From Agelaius tricolor (lineage: Eukaryota > Chordata > Aves > Passeriformes > Icteridae), in the NCBI GenBank assembly GCA_023055355.1, contig JALJCS010000039.1:2343001-2407000 (forward strand): a stretch of DNA of 64,000 bases. Reading direction: 5' to 3'. The notes below the pieces were generated by a model. That model was not told where the DNA came from, did no database searches, and was given only the letters and a program-made list of their open reading frames with translations. The position numbers and the translations under genes are program-made. This document shows positions 57,001 through 64,000 of this stretch, in pieces. The stretch's first letter is position 1. Every line of letters begins with the position of its first letter.

Positions 57001-58820
57001 CCCAGAGCTGGGGAGAAGGATTTGAGATGCAATTTGCATCACAGAGTTGTTACAGCGGGGAAAATGTCGCATCCCTCCTGTGCCTGGAGCTGCTAATCTT
57101 GTTCTGAACATTGAAAACCTCCTCAGCTTCTCTCATTATACCTAAATTTGATTACTGCTTTGATTTCACACCTCGTTCATGCGGGCTTTTCCTCTCTCCT
57201 TGGCTGGAATTGTCAGGCCTGAAAAGAGAAATTTTGTCAAGCCTTGGGACAGTTCCCATTACCTATCCCTGCTCCTAATACTGCTTTTAATTATCTTGGG
57301 AGCCTGAGCAAGAGGGGAAAATGGGAGAAGTTTAGTGAGAGGAAAAGTAAGGCCCAGAGACCAAAGTGTAAATGCAGATTCTGGGTTACCAGAGTCTGCA
57401 GTGTTGTGGGTATCTGGGCCGTGCAAACTGTTTTTCTCTGTGAATGGCTGATTCCTTCTGTATCTTCTGAAATTCCTGTGCATTAGGGCTGGTGCTGGAA
57501 CTGCAGCCACACAAACTCCCCATGGAGCTGTGTGGGACACAGTGGGAATCATTGATTTGCTGCTTTGGATGAAAAGTTGTGACATGAACCTCAGTGTCAG
57601 GGAGGTGGCACGTTAATGCTGCTGCTGTCAGACAGTGCCCACACACCGTGTCTGGAGACAGCTCAGGAGAAGATGAAGAAAAACCAGGATTAAATCCCAT
57701 GTGCCACTGAACTCTCTCAGAGATAAACTGCTTGGAGTGAAGTCTGTGAAGTGACTGGGGAGAGCTGGATGAAAGGGACAGCTCTGAGAAGTGCGTGGTA
57801 CGTCAGTGATGTCCTAATACTGATCTTTGCACAGAGATGAAAAAGTATCAGTTTGCATGGACTGAATGTCTGGGTCTGGAAATTGTGTGTTGCAGAAGCT
57901 GTGCTGAGCTCATCTGGCTCTGAAATATCATCTCTACACCTTAGCCAGGAACAGCATCAGAGTTCTGAGCAGATTAATAAAAATCAATCATAACCCAGAA
58001 GCAAACCTTGGCAATACACATCCGTGGCTGGTGAGGACACCAAAAGCTTTCATTCTTGTTCTTGGAGAATGAATTCAGCAATAAAAATCCTCTCTCTTGG
58101 CATTAGAATGCTTTGGTTTCAGCTCTTGCCCCAGACTATCAATGTCAAGTGTTTCTCTGGGTGCTTGGGGGTAGGTTCTCCCCCATAGCTCTCTGCAGGT
58201 TGGTGCTAATTCAAGATGTTCTGTCAGGTTCAGATGTTTTGGTGCCTGACCAGGGAGTGCAGAACAGGGATTCCAAGTGCTGACATTTGCTGTACTAGAA
58301 AGTCCCAGGGACAAATGTTTGCCAATTAACACCTTTAACTGGGAGGATCAATTCCTGTTGTGCTTGTACCAGAGTCTGGGGACAGAGGGGGTTTCCAAGG
58401 AAAATCTTGGTCCATGTAGGGCTGAGGCTCTGCAGGCTGCTCTAGCCCCTCTGGGTGCTCAGGAGCAGGGGTTGCAGTGCACCCTCATCAGCCCTGGGGC
58501 TGCCCAGGGAAGAGCCATGGCTGAGGCTCTGCAGGAGCAGGCAGGCTCAGCCCTGCTCCAACATGGGATCCCATGGCACAGGACACGCTGGGATTTGCCC
58601 CTGCAGCTCCCAAGTGTGTCCAGAGAAACTGCAGGCAGAGGGTGACCTCAGTCAGTGGGACCCCTCTGTGCACAGGGACCCTCACTCCTGGCGTGGCTGT
58701 GCCAGCTCCTCCAGGGACCTCCAGCCCTGGAAACCTGGAGCAAGTGGAAACCACAACTTTGCAAATGCTGCCTGTGCCCAAAGTAAATGCAAAGAGAACT
58801 GGGATGTGAAAAAGAAAATT
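54021..58820. other. AT-richer unassigned DNA, no gene seen
   Basis: No exon, RNA gene or retroelement could be supported over this stretch. ORFs are short and scattered on both strands. It has no second copy in the window. Introns of a large gene, for instance of the gene ending at 59,368, would look like this. Confidence 0.4.
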
Positions 58821-58822
58821 TG

Positions 58823-58828
58823 TTTATT
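58823..58828 (-). terminator. Poly(A) signal of acidic-protein gene
   Basis: The + strand reads TTTATT; AATAAA on the - strand, 540 bases after the stop codon at 59,368. The intervening 3' UTR is AU-rich. Confidence 0.5.
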
Positions 58829-59367
58829 TCTGGAAGAACAGCAACAATACCAACACTTTTACAATGTAAGAATATTTCAAACAAGAGCAATCCATGGAAC
58901 GTATATACAGAAGAACCTATCTAGTAAAAATATATGAAACATATTTACAGAAGACAAAAAAAAGTCCTAAATCCTATCCCTGAAGAGAACAAACTGTAAA
59001 ACATATGTACAAAAGGGTGGCATTCCTGTCTGGAATGTCCATCAGTCCTGGACGAAAAGCAAATGTGCCGTGGTCACTCCAATCAGGCACAGAGGGCTCT
59101 TCCATATGCCCCCAGGCTGGCACATGCTGGCACAGCAGGACTTTGCTGCCAGAGCTGAGCCTGGCTGGGTCTGGGATGGAGCTCGTGTGGCCCAGAGCGA
59201 GCGCAGGACAGGCTGCGGATGGCACCAGACTCCAGCGCATGGGGTGCCACGTCCCTGAGCAGGGACCAGCCCAGCTCCAGCCTGGCAGCAGGGGGCCCAC
59301 TCTGCCTGTGGGGACCACATGCCTGTCCTGCTGCTGGCATTGGTCTTCATCCCAAGATCACAGCCTC

Positions 59368-59619
59368 TTACTCATCTTTTTCATCGATGTCCATGTCTTC
59401 AATGTATTCTTCCATTTCCACTTCCATCTCCTCTTCCACATCCACATCCACTTCCATCTCTTCCTCTCCAGTGTCTTCCTCCATTTCCACATCCTCCTTT
59501 GTATAAGTCTGGATATCCACCTCCATCTTTTCCTCTCCAGTGTCTTTCTCCATCTCCACATCCTCCTTTGGATGAGTCTGGATATCCACGTCCATCTCTT
59601 CCTCTCTGTCTCTGACAGC
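59368..59619 (-). CDS. Last exon of an unidentified acidic protein (partial)
   Basis: On the - strand a good acceptor (CTCTGCAG) precedes an exon of 83 codons and a stop. It encodes a strongly acidic tail: two near-identical 23-residue units, each starting 'M(D/E)VDIQT' and containing 'KEDVEME', then a Glu/Val/Met-rich run ending 'DMDIDEKDE'. Coiled or disordered acidic tails like this are common in nuclear and chaperone proteins, but I do not recognise the family. A possible short upstream exon lies at 59,757-59,731 (acceptor CAG, donor GTATGG). The open frame runs back to 59,871 by chance. Earlier exons were not found. Confidence 0.5.
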   Translation of the reverse strand, partial: AVRDREEEMDVDIQTHPKEDVEMEKDTGEEKMEVDIQTYTKEDVEMEEDTGEEEMEVDVDVEEEMEVEMEEYIEDMDIDEKDE

Positions 59620-59989
59620 CTGCAGAGGTGGCAAAACCTCAGAGTGGGGTCCCTGTCCTACACAAGGCCACAGAGCTGCACCCCACCTGGGCAGCTGGCG
59701 GTGTCCCCCTCCATGGAATGGCACCATACCTTCCTCAGGACAAACGTGAGCATCCTGCAGTGGTGGATGACAAAGTCCAGGCACTAGGGAGCTCTCAGGA
59801 CTGATGGAGGGAGCAGGTGACAAGAAGGGCGGCAGGGGTGGACAGGAGCAGAGTGCAGCGTGGGCTGACACAAGGGCCAGTGGTTGAGTTGTGCTCTTTG
59901 CTGGGTGCTGGCAGTTCCACCTGGAACGGGGGATGTGACATCACAGTTCCCAGGAGTCCAGGGCCAACTGAAGTGGGCAGCGGGGATCC

Positions 59990-60330
59990 CTGCATGGTTG
60001 GGCTTGGAAGGGACCCTGAAGATCATCTTGTTCCAAGCTGAGCAATCTTCCCCCAGGCCTTGGGGGAGCCCTGTTGCCAAGGATGGGGCACCCACAGCCT
60101 CTGTGCCCAGCCTGGGCCCGTGCCTCACCACCCTCAGTGTAAAACAGCAGCTCCCTTAGATCCAGCTTCAATCAGCCTCCTGCACTTGAAAGCCATCCCC
60201 CTTGTCCTGTCAGCAGAGGCCCTGTTGAACACTCTGTCCCCTTCTTTCCTGTGGGACCCTTCCAGCCCTGCACAGCCACAGTGAGGCCTCCCAGGCTCTT
60301 TCCAGGCTGAGCATCCCCAGCCCCAGCTGG
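59990..60330 (-). mobile_element. CR1-type LINE 3' fragment
   Basis: On the - strand the order is 'GGCTGGGGATGCTCAGCCTGG', a degenerate middle, then 'AGGGTCCCTTCCAA', which are landmarks of the bird CR1 3' region. Old and degenerate. Confidence 0.65.
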
Positions 60331-62143
60331 ACAGCAGTCAGTCAGATCAGGGCATGTCAAGGCTGAAGGGTAGCAAATAGGAACTGAGAGATGGAAGCTT
60401 TAGACCAAGGTTTGCCTCTAAATTGTACAAAATTAAAAACAGTGGAGGGGGAAATGGTGGGACACTTGTCCTGTTCTAACTGGTGAATTTTATTTTATTT
60501 TTTTCTTTTCTGTCATGCTGACCCAGGTTTTTCTGTTGGAAAGGAAGCTTGGCACAATGTCCACTGTCTTCTCCATTTCTGAAACACCAAGCAGAGTCTG
60601 GACAGGCTGATGATGCAGAGTAAAACCTGCAAATCTACTGGTGATCCTGAGCCTAGGGGTGCAGCTAAACCCAGGCAAAAGGAATTTCTGGAAAGTTGAA
60701 CCTGGTTTACATTTTCTTGAGTTTGGCTATGCCAACTTTACCAGTCATTTATAAAAAAGCAAATAAAAAGCTCAAACCAAAACAGACAAAAACCCAAATA
60801 AACAAACCCATGCAAACCAACCCAACAGATAAAAAACCCCAAATAAAACGAAAGGGAATGAGGAGTTAGTATTAGTTGTGAGGATATCACAGCAGGCAAA
60901 TGGCTGCTTCCCACAGGATCACCATAAAAAGCCACATCTAACAGCTGCTCCAAAATAGACCCAACAGGAGAAAAATAAAAAGTGATCCATGGCAACTCTG
61001 GGGCCAGCTCCACATGAAGGTGAAGGATGAGCCCTGGTACAGATCCAGCATTCCCCACCCTCCAGGCTGCTGTTTGCTCCTGATGAAAGACCCTTGCAGG
61101 ACTGTGGCCCCTCTCAGTGCAGTGTAAATCATTGCCACAGCTCTCAGCTGAGCCACTGGCATTGCCAGAGCGAGATCCAGGCACCATCCTGAGCATCTGT
61201 GGAAGCTCCTGAGCATCTTCATGCCTGCAACCACAAAACACCTCAGGCTCTCCCTGGACTGGCTTTTCAGGGGAGGTTTCCATATCCCTGGGAGATCTGT
61301 TCATCCCTCAACATGTCTGACTTTGTGTACAATGATGCATTTGGGTTCCTCCCTTGCTCCTGTGTGCCAGTGAGAAACCATCCATGTGAATGGAGGATGT
61401 TGTGAACAGGAACATTTATTCCTGGATTGCCATTTTGCTTCACTGTCACTCAGCTGAACATTGTCCTTAGCTAAGAAGGCCTTACAAGAAATGTGTAGGA
61501 ATTTTGGCTCTGAGAGGAGCAGCAAGCACATTTTCTACACAACATTCCCAGCAGATGCAATTTCCCTGGCAGAACAGTGATTGCCATTCATCTTCCTGGG
61601 AAGACTGTGGAGAGCCATTCAGAGATCACAGGTTCAGCTGGCCTTTGGCTTTGTGTACCTCATTTCACATGGCCAGTTTCAAGGGCCATTAAAAGAGGCA
61701 CATGTTTGCCTTGCTACCCACAAGTGCTGTAGTTATTTCCAGGAGAAAACCAGAAATGGATTGTCCTGTGGTGTGGTAGAAATCCCACCACAATTGTGAC
61801 TCTGAGAGCAAAGACAGCCTGTGCTTTTTGGGGCTGTAACAGCTGAGAGTGTGGCAGAGCAGTTTTTACATTATTTTTAGAGTCCTGAAAACATTGTTCC
61901 CAAAACAATCTTTCTCTCCTGTCTTCTGCCATAACTGTGGAACAGTTTGCCAGCTTCTAGTTTTCTTGTTGAAAACTACAAAAGACTGCAAAAATACAAA
62001 AGACTGCAGGGTTCTGTTCATTCTATGTGAAATTGACCAATTGCAACCAAGTGTGGAAGTCTTTTTCAAATTGCTTTGTGGTTTCATTTTTAGCCATGAT
62101 TTAGTTCTTTCTTGTGGCAATCTCCCCAGTTCTCCTTTTTTAA
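60331..62143. other. Unassigned DNA, no gene seen
   Basis: Includes an A-rich low-complexity stretch (60,755-60,850). ORFs are short on both strands. It may hold introns or upstream sequence of the acidic-protein gene. Nothing else is recognised. Confidence 0.4.
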
Positions 62144-63560
62144 AGTTTTCCTGAGATTACAGACCGTAGCCACACACAGCTGAGCTTGTGTGCATTGAAA
62201 TGCTAAAGAAACGTCACCCTGTAGTTTTCCCATAAAGCCACCAACTGCTTGAAAATCCTGCTGTGTATTGTTGGCCAGGGTGCTTAATAGGTTAGCTGCC
62301 AGGCTTTGGGTATGGGCAAGTGATAGCAGGGTTGATCTGAGAGGAGTTTGTGTCTGTCCAATATAAGAGCTCACAGTGCTTACTTTCTTGAGTAAGACTT
62401 CTTGATCAATAGAATTTAATACTCCCAGTTCAGACCCAAGCCATCCCCTTAAGTCTTTTTTATACCTATCATTTGGTGTCTGGGAATGTATCCACAGCTC
62501 CCATTCTTTTAGGCTTTGCTGTATGAGTGGGCAGTATTGTTGTTTAATTTTGGAAACATTAGCTTGTGTCTTTACCTCCAGTTTTTCAGAGAGTACTGTG
62601 GATTTAGAGGCAACAATTGTTCATTTGTTTGTCTTACCCCAGAGTGAAAGACTATATTATTTCACTTATGGGTCCCGTTCTACGGAGTTGTTTGCTGATG
62701 TAAAGTTGTTTGTTTTGATTTTAATTTTAAATGTCTGTTGTGTGACCCATTCCGTTTCGCTCCTTGTCGAGTACCCAAGGCATGGTAACTGGTTTCTTCA
62801 GATACATTGCCTGCCTGTAGGCAAGCATTTCAGAAACCTTCAGAAACCTTGCACTGGCCCCTGGTAGTATTACAAAGGATGCTTTATGAAGTTCCCACTA
62901 CAAATAGTTGAGTATTCTGAGTACCTCAGCCCATAAGAGGATGCAGCTGTGCTATTGGATTCCATGCATATCTGGGTTGCCCTCACGTGGTCATGAAATT
63001 GGACATGATATACCCTAACAGGACGATTGTGCTCCTGGCTACCCCTCCAGCTTGATTGGTTACTATTTCTGATGGCCTGGAATATCCCAAGAATGAAATT
63101 CAATTCTCAAAAGCAGATCCTGTATGAGACCTGTTCCATGTACTAAGCATACAAGCAGGACAATTTCTAACTCTAGTTGCACAAGAGCTGCCTGTTGGAA
63201 ACAATATTTGTTGGGTCGGATTCCTGGCGGGCTCAATTCCTGGATCTCTGTGTGATGATGGTCCTCCCACCCCACCTGTGCGCCGCAGAAGAAGGCAACT
63301 ATCTTGTACTAGGTTATAGTCTCCCATTTTAATTTGCATAGCACAAAAATCCTGATGGGATTCACATGAAAATGAATTCACACACTGCTTGTTAGAAAGG
63401 TCGCAGATGCGCATGATCACTCAAGCAATCTTCTCTGAACGAGGTTTGTGAGTTTCAAATTTACAAGCCACAGAGATCCTGCTTTCAGGTGGGACAAGAA
63501 AGGCAGGCATGGAGTCAGGTTTTCCTCAATCTTTAACTGCTCGGTCATTAGTCCTTAAAA
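62144..63560 (-). pseudogene. ERV-A envelope remnant (inverted copy)
   Basis: Pieces at 63,420-63,100, 63,103-62,870 and the frame ending near 62,090 match 5,880-7,247. Frameshifts and stops separate them, some shared with the left copy and some not. Confidence 0.5.
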
Positions 63561-64000
63561 TGGCGTAAAGTGCTTTTACCTTTTTAATCTCTTTTAGCCA
63601 GTTAGGTCCTGAATATTTTTGAGTGTTCCATCTACCAGGATCTTGCAGGCCAAGGAGATCATTATGGTAGTGACAGTCGTCTGCTGTGGCTTGGATTCTG
63701 ATTAGAAGTATCGGGAAGACGATGATGGTGTGAAATGCATCTTGGTTTCTCCTGTTCTTTCTGAGGTCTACTTTTGGACTCCACTTGCCTTTTGCAGAAG
63801 CATTTTAATTCTGGAATAATGTATCCAAGAGATGAATGCTTTAAGCTTTAAAGGCTGTGTAAGTGATTAAAAGTACTAAATAGACTCCTTTCCATTTTGG
63901 GATAAGAGGCTTTCTACCTGGTCTACCTGGTCCCCAGGCTGGATTTGTGGAGAGGAGCATTCTCTTGCTCATGTGCTCAAAATGTGTTGGTTTATTTTCT
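62144..64000 (-). mobile_element. ERV-A, inverted copy of the 3' part (runs off the window)
   Basis: Reverse complement of 5,391-7,247: the end of integrase and most of the envelope. It continues past 64,000. At 62,144 the match to the left copy ends; here the envelope-like reading runs on a few codons into unique sequence, whereas the left copy enters an MROH fragment. Confidence 0.8.

Noticed and set aside
1..64000. CRISPR array, tRNA or rRNA genes
   Set aside because: No regularly spaced short repeats with unique spacers, and no cloverleaf or ribosomal signature was seen. The tandem arrays present are micro- and minisatellites.

Overview
The window looks like vertebrate, most probably songbird, nuclear DNA. 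The genes have GT-AG introns and vertebrate poly(A) signals. CR1-type LINE 3' ends are present, as are retroviral LTRs of a kind familiar from passerine genomes: a 'TGTCCTGGG' ERVL LTR and a bird-type ERVK solo LTR. No prokaryotic gene organisation was seen. Species and chromosome cannot be told from the sequence.

The main content is three paralogous genes of the avian Maestro-like HEAT-repeat (MROH) family. I reconstructed each exon by exon. Copy 1 is on the - strand (18,943-13,698, 730 codons before the stop), copy 3 is on the - strand (34,861-29,927, 654) and copy 2 is on the + strand (45,615-51,491, 669). Each has 15 exons with the same intron phases and an open frame throughout. The only splice defect found is a lost acceptor before exon 3 of copy 3. 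Fragments of further copies lie at 7,248-7,523 (exon 13) and at 769-1,340 and 28,031-28,640 (a terminal exon). Flank sequence shared between copies suggests that an original head-to-tail MROH array was broken up by retroviruses and rearrangement.

Layout: 1-1,340, 3' end of an MROH paralogue; 1,341-7,247, an LTR and a decayed gammaretrovirus-like provirus (ERV-A); 7,248-7,523, MROH fragment; 7,524-11,811, ERVL element with LTR; 11,812-13,430, old retroviral remnant and unassigned DNA; 13,431-19,340, MROH copy 1 and its 5' repeats; 19,341-25,107, intergenic DNA, CR1, LTR, gammaretrovirus-like ERV-B and a solo LTR; 25,116-29,394, inverted copy of 1-4,271; 29,395-36,600, MROH copy 3 and flanks; 36,605-39,649, ERVK solo LTR, then an orphan envelope gene with its 3' LTR (ERV-D); 39,721-45,420, inverted copy of the ERV-B block; 45,430-51,491, MROH copy 2; 51,492-58,800, flank, minisatellite, CpG island and unassigned DNA; 58,823-59,619, last exon of an unidentified acidic protein; 59,990-60,330, CR1; 62,144-64,000, inverted ERV-A envelope/polymerase end.

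The strongest biological signal is in the MROH genes. Short introns are almost unchanged between copies while several middle exons encode very different protein sequence, and the final exon has been exchanged. This is the pattern of an expanding family under diversifying selection and/or gene conversion. All retroviral frames seen are broken; none looks competent.
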